A stretch of DNA of 64,000 bases from Allosphingosinicella sp. (GCA_030447665.1 JAUJOJ010000011.1:58707-122706), one strand, 5' to 3'. Counted from the stretch's first letter, positions 44,826 through 54,683 are shown. Translations and numbers: made by a program. Notes: generated from the letters alone by a model not told the origin.

Positions 44826-46760
44826 TCATCCGAACATTCCCTGCAGCCACCAGCTGAGATCGCCGGTGCGCGCGTCGATGCCGTCGCCGCGGCGGTAGAG
44901 CCAGAAGCGGGCGCCATCCTCGTCCTCGACCTCGAAATAGTCCCGGACGGCGTCGGCCTCGCCGCTCTTCCTCCACCATTCGCCGTAGATGCGTTCGGGG
45001 CCGTCGGCACGGGCGGTGCGGTGCATCCGGCCGCGCCAGAGGAAGCGCAGCGGCGCCTGATCGGGCAATTCGGCCATCACCCTGTCGATCGGTTCCGGCG
45101 GCGAGAGGAAGCGGACCGGCCGCGGCCAATCGGGCCAGCCGGCGGCGGGGCTGAGCGGGCCGACGCGCGCGAGGCTGCGTTCGGGCACGTCGCTTTCGAC
45201 CGCGCTGATCCGGAACAGCCGGCGGGCACCGAGGCGGCCGGCGAGACGGTCGATAAGCGGCACGAGATCGGGGTCCGGCTTCTCGCCGCCAAGTCCGCCT
45301 TCGATCGGCTGCGGGCCGAGCGGCTCGCAGCGGCCGGCGACGAGGCGCATCGCCTCGATGCCGAAGCCGGGATCGATCGTCTCGATCTTCATCCTGAGGA
45401 GGCGGAGGAGATGGTTGCGATCGCGGCTCGCCCGGGCGGTGCCGATGACGATGCGCTGCTCCTCGCCGTCGATCCGGGAGCAGAAAAGGATGGTCCGCTT
45501 TGCCGCAAGCCCCTTCTCGCCCAGGGTGTCGACGAACCCGCTCATCAGCCGGTCCAGCGCCGTGTCTATGGCCTCGGCGCTGGCGATCGGCTCGGCGAAG
45601 CGAACCGAGGCTGAGGGCGGATCGGCGGGAACGATCGGCTCTAACGGCTCGGCGGCGGAGCCAAGCGCCTGATCGAGGCGGGTGAGCAAGGCCTGGCCGA
45701 AACGGCGGGCGAGCGGAGCGCGCGGCATCGCGATGAGATCGCCGATCCGGTCGATGCCGAGGCGGCGGGCGGCGATAGCGGAATCCTCGCCGATCCGGAG
45801 CGCTTCGAGCGGGAGCGGCGCGATCGCTTCGGCCTCCCTGCCGGAGGGGCAGAGGGTGATTGGACCCCCGGCATTGCGGGCCAAAGCATAAGCGGCGCCG
45901 GCCGTACCGGCGACGGCGATGCGCGCGGCAAAGCCGGCGCGCGCGCAAAACCGGAGGATGCGGGCGCAGATCGATCGCTCGCCTCCAAACAGGTGGGTGA
46001 CGCCGGTGAGATCGAGCCAAAGCCCGTCGGGCGCGGAGACGGCGGCGGCCGGCGTCCAGCGGCGGGCGGCGAACAGCGCAAGCCGCTCGAGGATCGCGGC
46101 ATCGGCCTCATGCTCGGCATTGCGGATGTCGAGCCCCGGGATCATCGCGCGCGCCTGGGTGAGCGGCATTCCGGAATGAAGGCCGAGCGCGGCCGCTTCC
46201 GGCGAGACGGCGGCGATCTCCATGCGGGTGCCGACCCGGTGGATGGTGATGAGGGCTCCCTCTCCCGCTCGTGGAAGCGGCGCGGGAGAAGGCGAGGGCA
46301 GGGGCGAGGGAGAGGGGCGCGGCACATCTCCCCTCCCCTTGCGGAACGGCACCTCCGAAGATTCGGTGCGCCGGCCCATCTCGCGGATCGAGGGGCGCTG
46401 GTGGAGGGGGAGCGTGTCGATCTCGGCCTGGACCTCTTCGCGGCGTGCCCAGCCGGCGCCGGGACGCCAGCCGCCGCCGCGTGGGCAGGAACAATCCTCG
46501 ATCCGGGCGCCCATCCTGCCTTCGGGACCGTCGCCTTCGGCCTCCTGCTCCAGCGCCATGCTTTCCCGCAAGGCAACAAGCTGCGCTCGTTCCTTTGAAT
46601 TTTCCGGCAGGCGCGCGGCAGGCCACCATTGGCTGCAAGAGGGGGGCTCCGATCCTTCCTCTTTGCTTGCGAGAGAGGCTTCAGGCCGCTCGCGCTCGCC
46701 CGTCCGCAGGCGATCGATGGCGAGGTTCGGCAGGTAGAGCGAGGCGACCCTCGGCATCAT
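44826..46760 (-). CDS. imuB: ImuB, Y-family polymerase-like mutasome subunit
   Basis: ImuB resembles Y-family polymerases but lacks their catalytic acidic residues and serves as a hub for DnaE2 and the sliding clamp. Visible parts are MPRVASLYLPNLAIDRLR, CSCPRGGGWRPGAGW, ALGLHSGMPLTQARAMIPGL, GLWLDLTGVTHLFGGE and the C-terminal DYFEVEDEDGARFWLYR. A Pro/Ser-rich stretch (PSPSPLPSPSPAPLPRAGEG) near residues 145-165 comes from a DNA repeat. Its start overlaps imuA by about 80 bases. The frame is unbroken. Confidence 0.92.
   Translation of the reverse strand: MMPRVASLYLPNLAIDRLRTGERERPEASLASKEEGSEPPSCSQWWPAARLPENSKERAQLVALRESMALEQEAEGDGPEGRMGARIEDCSCPRGGGWRPGAGWARREEVQAEIDTLPLHQRPSIREMGRRTESSEVPFRKGRGDVPRPSPSPLPSPSPAPLPRAGEGALITIHRVGTRMEIAAVSPEAAALGLHSGMPLTQARAMIPGLDIRNAEHEADAAILERLALFAARRWTPAAAVSAPDGLWLDLTGVTHLFGGERSICARILRFCARAGFAARIAVAGTAGAAYALARNAGGPITLCPSGREAEAIAPLPLEALRIGEDSAIAARRLGIDRIGDLIAMPRAPLARRFGQALLTRLDQALGSAAEPLEPIVPADPPSASVRFAEPIASAEAIDTALDRLMSGFVDTLGEKGLAAKRTILFCSRIDGEEQRIVIGTARASRDRNHLLRLLRMKIETIDPGFGIEAMRLVAGRCEPLGPQPIEGGLGGEKPDPDLVPLIDRLAGRLGARRLFRISAVESDVPERSLARVGPLSPAAGWPDWPRPVRFLSPPEPIDRVMAELPDQAPLRFLWRGRMHRTARADGPERIYGEWWRKSGEADAVRDYFEVEDEDGARFWLYRRGDGIDARTGDLSWWLQGMFG
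46255..46335. repeat. Palindromic repeat inside imuB
   Basis: GGCTCCCTCTCCCGC and GCGGGAGAAGGCGAGGG are inverted-repeat arms, followed by GGGGCGAGGGAGAGGGGCG. The type is like the CTCTCCCC/GGGGAGAG repeats at 15.3 kb and inside bioB. It remains open in the imuB frame. Confidence 0.7.
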
Positions 46761-47454
46761 TGCCCTCCATGACAAGGTTGAACGGTTCGCCGCCGCGCTG
46801 GCGGGCGAGCTCGATGCGCCAGCGCGGCCGCCCCACGGATTGGACCGGAAGCTCCCCGGACGGGACGCAGGCGATCCGCCAGCGCGTCACGGCGGCCGAG
46901 GGGCTCAAAAGCGGATCCTCATCGGCCTTGCGCCAGCGCTTCAGCATCAAAGCGGCGGTGGCGCCCTCTTCGGAGGCGAGCTGGAGCCGGCGGGTGGAGG
47001 CCATCTGGGCACGCCCAACCTCGCCCACCACGCCGGCAAGGCCGCCATGGCGAAGCCCCTCCTCCATCACCGCCAGCACTTCCTCGTCGTTGCGGCATTC
47101 GGCATAGATCACCCGGTCGGGCCGCAGGCCGGCTTGAGCGAGGCCGGGGGCGAAGAGATCGCGGCGGGAAAGCGCCCAGAGGATCGTGCCGCCGGCCTCC
47201 ACCATCGACAGCCGTGCGGCGATGCCGGCGATGAACAAGGTCGCGGCCGCATCGTCGCCAAGCCCCGCCCGCGCGCCCGCCACCTCGTGCAAGGCTGGAA
47301 TCGCAAGCCCGCCGCCCGCCAGCCGCCGGTCGATGGCACCGACCTCGAAAGGCAGGCAGTCGCGAGCCCCGTCCGCTCCCGCCGATTCGATCGCCCTCAC
47401 CTCCGCCCGCAAGGCGGCAAGGCGTTCGCTTCGAGAGGGCGACAAAGCAGGCAT
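46681..47454 (-). CDS. imuA: ImuA, RecA-like mutasome protein
   Basis: A 257-residue protein with the RecA/SulA-like ImuA core: PFEVGAIDRRLAGGGLAIPALHEVAGARAGLGDDAAATLF, then LWALSRRDLFAPGLAQAGLRPDRVIYAECRNDEEVLAVMEEGL. It acts with ImuB and DnaE2 in damage-induced mutagenesis. The ATG at 47454 matches the family start; a GTG six codons upstream would lie next to the LexA box. The LexA box about 20 bases before the start shows SOS control of the cassette. Confidence 0.9.
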   Translation of the reverse strand: MPALSPSRSERLAALRAEVRAIESAGADGARDCLPFEVGAIDRRLAGGGLAIPALHEVAGARAGLGDDAAATLFIAGIAARLSMVEAGGTILWALSRRDLFAPGLAQAGLRPDRVIYAECRNDEEVLAVMEEGLRHGGLAGVVGEVGRAQMASTRRLQLASEEGATAALMLKRWRKADEDPLLSPSAAVTRWRIACVPSGELPVQSVGRPRWRIELARQRGGEPFNLVMEGNDAEGRLALPAEPRHRSPADGRARAA

Positions 47455-47474
47455 GGCGACTCCGAGACTCACTT

Positions 47475-47489
47475 GTTCGCTTTATGTTC
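47475..47489 (-). promoter_or_regulatory. LexA (SOS) box, GTTC-N7-GTTC
   Basis: GTTCGCTTTATGTTC is an exact match to the alphaproteobacterial LexA direct repeat GTTC-N7-GTTC. It lies 21 bases upstream of the imuA ATG, so LexA would repress imuA-imuB and, in the ancestral operon, dnaE2. Confidence 0.88.
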
Positions 47490-47705
47490 CTGTCGCTCCT
47501 CCAGAGTCAATCGGGGCTTTGAATGCGCCAATAAAGCCGGGAATGTCGGATCAGCCCGGCTGACGACCGGAATCCTTGTCTCCGCCAGCCACTCCGCACT
47601 TGATCCGGGGTCCGCCCTTCTCCACCTCCTCCGCCAAAGCCATTCAGTAAGCTGAAAGGTGCCCATGCCGACATTACAGCCTGCTTATTGGAGCAATCCT
47701 CTCAC

Positions 47706-50528
47706 ATGATCATCCTCCGCAGGATCTTCCTCGCCTTCCTTCTCCTTGTCCCCGCCCCTGCCCTTGCCGCGGGCGACGCCGACTGGCTTTATCGCGGCAG
47801 TGACATCGCCCGCGATCCAGCCTGGACGTTCGGCACGCTTCCCAACGGCGTCCGCTATGCGGTGCGGCAGAACAAGCTGCCGGCGGGTCAGGTCTCGATC
47901 CGCGTCCGGATCGATGCCGGCTCGCTTCATGAGGAGGATAATGAGCGCGGCTGGGCGCATCTCGTCGAGCATATGGCGTTCCGCGGCTCCAAGAGCTTCG
48001 GCGACCGCGAGGCGCGCTATATCTGGCAGACCCTCGGCGCGAGCTTCGGCAGCGACACCAACGCCTCGACCACACCCACCCAGACCGTCTACCAGCTCGA
48101 CCTCCCCAAGAACGACCGCGCCAATCTGGACCAGAGCCTGCACGTCCTTTCCGAGATGGTCGACACCGCCTTGTTCGATGCGGCCGCGGTCGAGGCCGAG
48201 AAGAAGATCGTGCTCGCCGAGCGCGGCCGCATGCCCGAGCTTTCGCGGCGCATGCAGGAGACGAGCTGGCCGCTTTTCTATGCGGGCTTGAAGCTCGAGA
48301 ACCGCTTCACCATCGGCACCGAGGCAACGCTCAAGGCCGCCGATACGCGCGCGCTCCGCGCCTTTTACGAACGCTGGTACCGGCCCGAGCGTGCGACCGT
48401 GGTGATGGTCGGCGATGCCGATCCCAGGCTGATGGAAGAGCTGATCGCCAGGCGCTTCGGCGATTGGAAGGGCAGCGGCCCCGCGCCGAAGGAACCCGAT
48501 TTCGGCAGCATCCGGAAGCTCCAGGAGCGGGCTGCGGCGATTGCCTATCCCGGCGCCCCCTATGCGGCGACACTGATGTGGCTCCGGCCCTATGAGAAGC
48601 TGCCGAACACCAAGGCGCGCGAGCGGGCGGACCTCGCCCGTGCCCTTGCCGCGCGGATCTTCAACCGCCGCCTGGAAGCCAAGGCGCGCACCGGCGCCGC
48701 CTATGTCGGCGCCGGCCTGGGCGAGGCGCGCACCACCCATGTGGCCGACATGACCCAGCTTTCGATCACTGCGCGCGAGGGCAAGTGGCAGGAGGCGCTG
48801 GGGGAGAATTTCGCGATCGTCAGCGATGCCCTTCGAGCACCGCCGAGCGAGGCGGAGATCGAACGCGAGCTCCGCAACCTGCGCACCTCGGCCGAGTCCG
48901 CGGTCGAAGGCGAATCCACCGTCAAGTCGCCGCAGCGGGCTCAGCAGCTCATCGAGGCGGTCGACGACCAGACCGTGGTCGCGAGCGCGCAGACCTCGCT
49001 CGCGCTGGTGAACGAGCTCGCGCCGCAAATGACCCCGGCCGCCGTGGCCGCCGCGATGAAAGAGCTTTTCAGCGGCGCGGGGCCAAGGCTCGTCCTGCTG
49101 GGGCCGCAGCCGGTGACGCTGCCGGCCGTGAACAGCGCGCTGACAGCCGCCGAACGGGCAGCTCCGGCCGTCCGCCAGGCGGACCGCAAGGTCAGCATCG
49201 ACAATCTCCCGAAGCTCGGCGTTCCGGGCAGGGAAGTGTCGCGCGAGCGGATCGAGGATCTCGGCGTCACCGTCGTGCGCTTCGCCAACGGGACGTCTCT
49301 GCTTTTCAAGCAGACCGATTTCGAGAAAGGCTCGGTGCAGGTGCAGATGCGCTTCGGCGAAGGGCTGACCGGCCTTTCCCCGAACCAGCCCTCCTTTTCA
49401 TGGCTGTCGGGGCTGGTTGCGCCGTCGGGGCTGGCCGATCTCGATCAGGACGGTCTCGAGCGGCTGCTGACCGGCCGACGGATGAACATCGGCTTCGGCG
49501 TGTCCGAGGATAGCTCGGTGCTCCGCGGCTCGACCAACGGGACCGAGCTTGGCGACCAGCTCCGGCTGCTCGCCACCAAGCTTGCCCATCCGCGCTGGGA
49601 CGAAGCGCTCTTCGCCCGGTTCAAATCGGGCGCGCTCGAAAGCTACGACCTTAGCTTCGCCTCTGCGGCGGCGCGGGCCGGACGCGAATTTGCCGGTTTC
49701 GCAAGGCCCAACGACAGGCGCTGGGCGCCGGTGGAGAAGGAGCAGATCGCCCGGGCGACACCAGCCGATTTCCGGCAATTCTTCACGCCGCTCCTTGCCG
49801 CCGGCCCGATCGAAGTGATCATCGTCGGAGACGTCGATCTTGAAACCGCCGTCGCCGCCGTCTCGAAGTCGGTGGGAGCGCTCCCGGCGCGCGCTCCTGC
49901 CGGTGTCGCCGCGGGCGCTCGCAAGGTTCTCCCGCCGCAGCCCAGCCCAAGCCCCAAGACCTTCACCCACAATGGCGACAAGGATCAGGCCTATGCGCTG
50001 ATCGGCTGGACCACGTTCGGCGGCGCCGACCGGGTGCGGGAGCGGCGGGCGCTGAGCCTCGCCGCCAACATGTTCCAGGTGCGCCTGTTCGAGCGGCTGC
50101 GCGAGGAGGAAGGCGCGAGCTATTCGCCGAGCGCCGCCTCCTCGACCTCCGAAGAGCTTCCCGACTGGGGGATCTTCTACGCCGCCTCGGAGCTCAGGCC
50201 CGAAAGCGCCCCCACCTTTTTCCGGATCGCCCGGCAGATCGTGGCCGACCTTGCCGCCAAGCCGGCGACGCCCGCGGAATTCGCGCGGGCGCAGAACCCG
50301 ATCGTGAGCGGCATCGAGCGGCGCCTCAAGACCAACGCTTACTGGCTGTCGGAGATGGAGAATTGGTCGCGACGTCCCGCACTGATGGCGAGGACCCGCA
50401 GCTTCCTCGCCGATTACAGGAACATGACGGCCGAGGAAGTGCGCGCGGCGGTCGCTCGTCACGTCGCCGACGCTGGCGACTGGTCGATGCTGGTTTTGCC
50501 GGGTAAAGCGGCAGGCGGTGGCAACTGA
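47706..50528 (+). CDS. M16 family zinc protease, exported
   Basis: A 940-residue pitrilysin-type peptidase with a signal peptide ending at ALAAG. The inverted zinc motif HLVEH is at residues 85-89 (WAHLVEHMAF), with the downstream glutamate in the VEAEKKIVLAERGR segment. Two tandem M16 halves follow: the second half contains FQVRLFERLREEEGASYSPSA. It should degrade peptides in the periplasm. The 3' end overlaps the histidine kinase start, an unusual coupling. Confidence 0.92.
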   Translation: MIILRRIFLAFLLLVPAPALAAGDADWLYRGSDIARDPAWTFGTLPNGVRYAVRQNKLPAGQVSIRVRIDAGSLHEEDNERGWAHLVEHMAFRGSKSFGDREARYIWQTLGASFGSDTNASTTPTQTVYQLDLPKNDRANLDQSLHVLSEMVDTALFDAAAVEAEKKIVLAERGRMPELSRRMQETSWPLFYAGLKLENRFTIGTEATLKAADTRALRAFYERWYRPERATVVMVGDADPRLMEELIARRFGDWKGSGPAPKEPDFGSIRKLQERAAAIAYPGAPYAATLMWLRPYEKLPNTKARERADLARALAARIFNRRLEAKARTGAAYVGAGLGEARTTHVADMTQLSITAREGKWQEALGENFAIVSDALRAPPSEAEIERELRNLRTSAESAVEGESTVKSPQRAQQLIEAVDDQTVVASAQTSLALVNELAPQMTPAAVAAAMKELFSGAGPRLVLLGPQPVTLPAVNSALTAAERAAPAVRQADRKVSIDNLPKLGVPGREVSRERIEDLGVTVVRFANGTSLLFKQTDFEKGSVQVQMRFGEGLTGLSPNQPSFSWLSGLVAPSGLADLDQDGLERLLTGRRMNIGFGVSEDSSVLRGSTNGTELGDQLRLLATKLAHPRWDEALFARFKSGALESYDLSFASAAARAGREFAGFARPNDRRWAPVEKEQIARATPADFRQFFTPLLAAGPIEVIIVGDVDLETAVAAVSKSVGALPARAPAGVAAGARKVLPPQPSPSPKTFTHNGDKDQAYALIGWTTFGGADRVRERRALSLAANMFQVRLFERLREEEGASYSPSAASSTSEELPDWGIFYAASELRPESAPTFFRIARQIVADLAAKPATPAEFARAQNPIVSGIERRLKTNAYWLSEMENWSRRPALMARTRSFLADYRNMTAEEVRAAVARHVADAGDWSMLVLPGKAAGGGN

Positions 50529-51672
50529 ACCGATCTCACTGACCGCCCCGGCGGCCGTCCGGACCCGGGCAGCGCGGAAGCCTTTCCGGCTTCAGCAGCA
50601 GCCCTTCTTCGAAGACAAGAACCGCGCCTTCTGGATCCTGCAGTCGGTCGGCTGGGCCGGCTATTTCACGCTCCGAACGCTGTCCGGCATCGCCAACAAT
50701 ATGGGCTGGAGCTTCCTCCTCCACACCGCCCTCCTCACCGGCACCGGCTATTCGATCACGCTTCTGATGTCGGCAGCCTACCGGCGGCTGATCCGCGCCA
50801 AGCCGATCATCACCTGGGTCGTCTCGATCCTGATCGTGCTGATCGCCGCGGCCAGCTTCTCGGCGATCGAGACCTGGAGCCACGCAACCTTCCTGAGGCC
50901 CGGCCTGCAGCCGCAGGGCATCGAGTTCCTGAGCGCAATCCTTTTGACCTTCTCGCTGCTGATCGCCTGGTCGGCGCTCTATTATGCAATCAACTATTAT
51001 CTGCTGCTGGAAGAGCGGCACGACCGCATGGTGCGGCTCGAAAGCCAGGCGAGCTCGGCGCAGCTGGCGATGCTGCGCTACCAGCTCAATCCGCACTTCC
51101 TGTTCAACACGCTGAATTCAATCTCCACGCTCGTGCTGCTGAAGCAGACCGAGCAGGCCAATGCGATGCTGTCGCGCCTCTCCTCCTTCCTCCGCTACAC
51201 GCTGGTCAACGAGCCCACCGCCCAGGTGACGGTGGCGCAGGAGGTGGAGACGCTGAAGCTTTATCTCGAGATCGAGAAGATGCGTTTCGAGGACCGCCTC
51301 CGGCCGAAATTCCATATCGAGGCGGCGGTCGCCGGCGCCCGCCTCCCCTCGCTGCTGCTCCAGCCCCTGGTCGAGAATGCGATCAAATATGCAGTGACGC
51401 CGCAGGAGGAAGGGGCCGATATCTGGATCGAAGCGCGCAAGGCGGGCGAGCGGGTTCTGATCACGGTCCGCGACACCGGCCCGGGCTCCGATGCGGCTTA
51501 TACCGTGCGGGCCGAGCAATCGACCGGAGTCGGCCTGGCGAATATTCGCGACCGTCTGGCGCAGGCCTATGGCGCGGACCATCGTTTTGAGACTCAAACG
51601 AACATCCAGGGGGGATTCAGCGTTACCATCGAGATCCCCCATTCCGTCGAACCTCCCGAGGAGCCGAAATGA
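50518..51672 (+). CDS. LytS-type sensor histidine kinase
   Basis: A 384-residue kinase with about four N-terminal membrane helices (WGYFTLRTLS region, FLLHTALLTGTGYSITLLM, WVVSILIVLIAAASFSAI, FLSAILLTFSLLIAWSALYY) and no long sensor domain. The His_kinase motif LNPHFLFNTLNS carries the phosphorylated histidine near residue 192, followed by an ATPase domain (LLQPLVENAIKYA, DTGPG, GVGLANIRDRL). A GTG start lies inside the M16 gene, and its stop overlaps the regulator start by four bases. Confidence 0.92.
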   Translation: MATEPISLTAPAAVRTRAARKPFRLQQQPFFEDKNRAFWILQSVGWAGYFTLRTLSGIANNMGWSFLLHTALLTGTGYSITLLMSAAYRRLIRAKPIITWVVSILIVLIAAASFSAIETWSHATFLRPGLQPQGIEFLSAILLTFSLLIAWSALYYAINYYLLLEERHDRMVRLESQASSAQLAMLRYQLNPHFLFNTLNSISTLVLLKQTEQANAMLSRLSSFLRYTLVNEPTAQVTVAQEVETLKLYLEIEKMRFEDRLRPKFHIEAAVAGARLPSLLLQPLVENAIKYAVTPQEEGADIWIEARKAGERVLITVRDTGPGSDAAYTVRAEQSTGVGLANIRDRLAQAYGADHRFETQTNIQGGFSVTIEIPHSVEPPEEPK

Positions 51673-52469
51673 GTATTCGCACGATCCTTGTCGACGACGA
51701 GCCGCTGGCCATCCAGGGTCTCAGGCTGCGGCTCGAACCGCATGAGGATGTCGAGATCGTCGAGACCTGTTCGAACGGACGCGAGGCGATCCGCGCCATC
51801 AAGACGCACAAGCCGGACCTCGTCTTCCTCGACATCCAGATGCCGGGATTCGACGGATTCTCGGTGATCCAGGGGCTGATGGAGGTGGAGCCGCCCTTGT
51901 TCGTGTTCGTCACGGCCTATGGCGACCATGCGCTGCGCGCCTTCCAGGCGCAGGCGGTGGATTACCTGATGAAGCCGGTCGAGGAAGTGCGCCTCGCCGA
52001 TACGCTGGAGCGGGTGCGCCTACGCCTCTCGGAGCGGCGCAGCGCCGAGGAGGCGACGAAGCTCAAGGAAGTGCTCGCGGAGGTCGCCCCCGACGCCGTC
52101 GATTCCGTCCCGCAGGCCGACGACGGCCATGCTTCCAACCGTTACGAGAAGCTCATCAACATCAAGGACCGCGGCCAGATCTTCCGCGTCGACGTCGACA
52201 CGATCGAGAAGATCGACGCGGCCGGCGACTATATGTGCATCTATACCGGCGACAACACTTTGATCCTCCGCGAGACCATGAAGGACCTCGAAAAGCGCCT
52301 CGATCCGCGCCGCTTCCAGCGGGTGCACCGGAGCTGCATCGTCAACCTCGATCTCGTCCGTCAGGTGAAGCCGCACACCAATGGCGAATGCTTCCTGGTG
52401 CTCGAATCCGGCGGCACGGTGAAGGTAAGCCGCAGCTATCGGGACGTGGTCGCCCGCTTCGTGCATTGA
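51669..52469 (+). CDS. LytTR-family response regulator
   Basis: A 266-residue regulator. The receiver domain has VDDEPLA at the start, the phospho-acceptor D55 in VFLDIQMPG, the T of VTAYGDHA and K of LMKPVEE. The LytTR DNA-binding domain covers about residues 160-265 (IFRVDVDTIEKIDAAGDYMCIYT, RRFQRVHRSCIVNLDLV, VSRSYRDVVARF). It pairs with the upstream LytS-type kinase. Target genes are unknown; LytTR sites are usually direct repeats and none was recognised here. Confidence 0.95.
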   Translation: MSIRTILVDDEPLAIQGLRLRLEPHEDVEIVETCSNGREAIRAIKTHKPDLVFLDIQMPGFDGFSVIQGLMEVEPPLFVFVTAYGDHALRAFQAQAVDYLMKPVEEVRLADTLERVRLRLSERRSAEEATKLKEVLAEVAPDAVDSVPQADDGHASNRYEKLINIKDRGQIFRVDVDTIEKIDAAGDYMCIYTGDNTLILRETMKDLEKRLDPRRFQRVHRSCIVNLDLVRQVKPHTNGECFLVLESGGTVKVSRSYRDVVARFVH

Positions 52470-52473
52470 GGGC

Positions 52474-53700
52474 TCAGGCGGGCTTGACTGCGCGCGGCGC
52501 TTCCGCTGCTCCCGCCGCGCCCGATTTCATCACGTTGCGGCGGAAGAGCTTGGCCGAGAGCTTCACCGTCAGCCACACCCACAATCCTTGCCAGACGATC
52601 GCCGCGAGGTGCGTCCAGAGCTCGGGCGTCTGGGCAGCGCGGGCGATCATTGCGAGCGGGGAGCTGAACGGGAAGACGGCGGCGGCGATGCCGAGGACGC
52701 TGTTAAAGGCCCGGACGCGAAGGAGGCGAACAGGAACACGAGAAGCTGGCCGATCGTGACCGGCATCGACAAGGTCTGCACCTCGCGGATCGAGGCGGCC
52801 TGCGAGCCGATGCCGAGGAAGAGCGCGCCGAGCAGCAGATAATTGGTGCTGTAATAGACGACCACCAGGATCGCGAAGAGCGGCCAGCCGACGGCCGGCT
52901 GGGAAGGCCGCCGCCGCCCGACGGCCAAAGCTGGAGACCGACGATCACGGCCGCCGCCCAGACCGCGATCCCGACCAGCGAGACAGCGAGCATCGAAAAG
53001 AGCTTGCCCACGAAGATGGCGTCGATCGGCACCGCGGCGGCCAGCACTTCGAGGATCTTGTTGGTCTTCTCCTCGACCAGGTTCGACAGCAGCATGGTGG
53101 CGAGCAGAACCGTCAGCATGAACAGCAGCATCTGGCCGACGCGCGCGGTGAGAGATCGGATCCGTGCAAGCGAGCCGGCCGATTCGTCCACCTTCACCAG
53201 GCGGACGTCGGTGGGCGGCAGCCGCGTGCCGGCACCGGCGAGCGCCCGCTGCTGGCGCACGTCATCGAGCATGAGCTGCACCTGCCTGCGGATCGTGCCC
53301 TTCTCGCGAACGTCTCCGGTCAGCGTCGGCCGGGCGATGCCGCCCGTCAGCACCGCAAGGATGCGCTTGTCGCTCGAAGCGAGAAGGTCCTTCACCTGCG
53401 CCTCGACGACATAATCGGGCTCGGCATGAAGGAGCTCGGGCAGCTCGTCCTCGCCGAAAGCCGGATTGAGCCGGGTTCGGGCGGCGGCGATCTCTCGCCA
53501 TATTCGGCCTTGGAGGCGATGATCGCGATATTGGCCTTGAGGTCCTGCCGGGCCATCTTCGCGCTGGCGGCGCCGAACAGGAAGGAGATGCCGATGATGA
53601 AGAGCGGACCCATCAGGAAGAGGAGGAAGGTGCGGGAATAGACGGTCGCGGTGAAGTCGCGGCGGCCGATCACGAAGGCGGCGCGAAACAGGTTCATCAT
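52474..53700 (-). CDS. ABC-2 type exporter permease, NatB-like (frame breaks)
   Basis: The protein starts MMNLFRAAFVIGRRDFTATVYSRTFLLFLMGPLFIIGISFLFG and has a large periplasmic loop, then the helices LLFMLTVLLATMLLSNLVEEKTNKILEVL, VGIAVWAAAVIVGLQLWP and FAILVVVYYSTNYLLLGALFLGIG. Breaks near 53497, 52912 and 52707 must be bridged; the tail then reads SPLAMIARAAQTPELWTHLAAIVWQGLWVW and ends EAPRAVKPA. This is the NatB/YhaP-like group of sodium or drug exporters. Its start overlaps the ATPase stop. Confidence 0.86.
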
Positions 53701-54641
53701 CAGGCGGCCTCGCTCCCGTAATTGCTTTCCGCCATCGCGCGGGCCGCTGCATCGCCGGCGATGGCGACGAAGGCGTCGTGAAGGCCCGGCCGTTCGATCG
53801 AGAGGTCCTCGATGCCGGCGCCGCCGTCGATCAGTGCCTTCAGGAGCGGCTCGATGCCGGCATCGGGCAGCTCGAAATGCCAGATGCCGTCGCGCAGCTC
53901 GGCGCCGGGCGGAAGCGCGGCCCGCCAGGCGCCCTCGGCCGCCCTGGTGCTCAGCCGGACCTGCGGCTTCAGCCGGTCCCGCGCCGCCGCGACGCTGCCT
54001 TCGAAGCCGATCCGGCCGCCGGCGATGATCGCGATCCGCTCGCACAGCCGCTCGGCATGGGCGATGACGTGGGTGGAGAAGATGATCGTCGCACCCGCCG
54101 CCGCCTCCTCGCGGATGAGCGTTTCGAGCCGGCCCTGGTTGATCGCGTCGAGCCCTGAAAGGGCTCGTCGAGGACGATCAGCCGGGGGCGGTGGACGATG
54201 GTGCCGAACAATTGCACCGTCTGCGCCATCCCCTTGGACAAGCTCTTGATCGGCTTGTTCGTATAGTCGCCGAGGCCGTTGTCCCTGAGCAGACCCTCGG
54301 CGCGCTTGCGGCCGACGTCGAGCGGGAGGCCGCGGAGCGCGCCCATGAAGGCGATCGCCTCGCGCGGCGTCATCGCCGGATAGAGGCCGCGCTCTTCGGG
54401 CAAATAGCCGACCAGGCCGGCCGCATCGAGCGGGCGCTCGTGTCGAGCAGGGTGCGGCGGCCGCGGTCGGGATCGATGATGCCGAGGAGCATGCGGAGCG
54501 TGGTGGTCTTGCCCGCGCCGTTGGGCCCAGGATGCCGTAGATCGTCCCTTCGGGGACGGCGATGTCGACGCCGTCGACGGCGGTTTTGCCGTCGAAGGCC
54601 TTGAACAGGCCGCGCGCCTCAATAGCTAGGTCGTTCGCCAC
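53700..54641 (-). CDS. ABC transporter ATP-binding protein, NatA-like (frame breaks)
   Basis: The partner of the NatB-like permease. From a GTG start it reads LAIEARGLFKAFDGKTAVDGVDIAVPEGTIYGILGP; the Walker A continues NGAGKTTTLRMLLGI only after a lost base near 54527 is restored. Further breaks lie near 54440 and 54158. The ABC signature is SLSKGMAQ, Walker B is LIVLDEPF, and STHVIAHAERLC holds the switch histidine. The C-terminal 100 residues (DRLKPQVRLSTRAAEG onward) are typical of NatA relatives. Confidence 0.88.
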   Translation of the reverse strand: MANDLAIEARGLFKAFDGKTAVDGVDIAVPEGTIYGILGPTARARPPRSACSSASSIPTAAAAPCSTRAPARCGRPGRLFARRARPLSGDDAARGDRLHGRAPRPPARRRPQARRGSAQGQRPRRLYEQADQELVQGDGADGAIVRHHRPPPPADRPRRALSGLDAINQGRLETLIREEAAAGATIIFSTHVIAHAERLCERIAIIAGGRIGFEGSVAAARDRLKPQVRLSTRAAEGAWRAALPPGAELRDGIWHFELPDAGIEPLLKALIDGGAGIEDLSIERPGLHDAFVAIAGDAAARAMAESNYGSEAA

Positions 54642-54683
54642 CCGAGCATTCCCCCTTGCCCCGCAACGTGGTAGCGACTGGAA

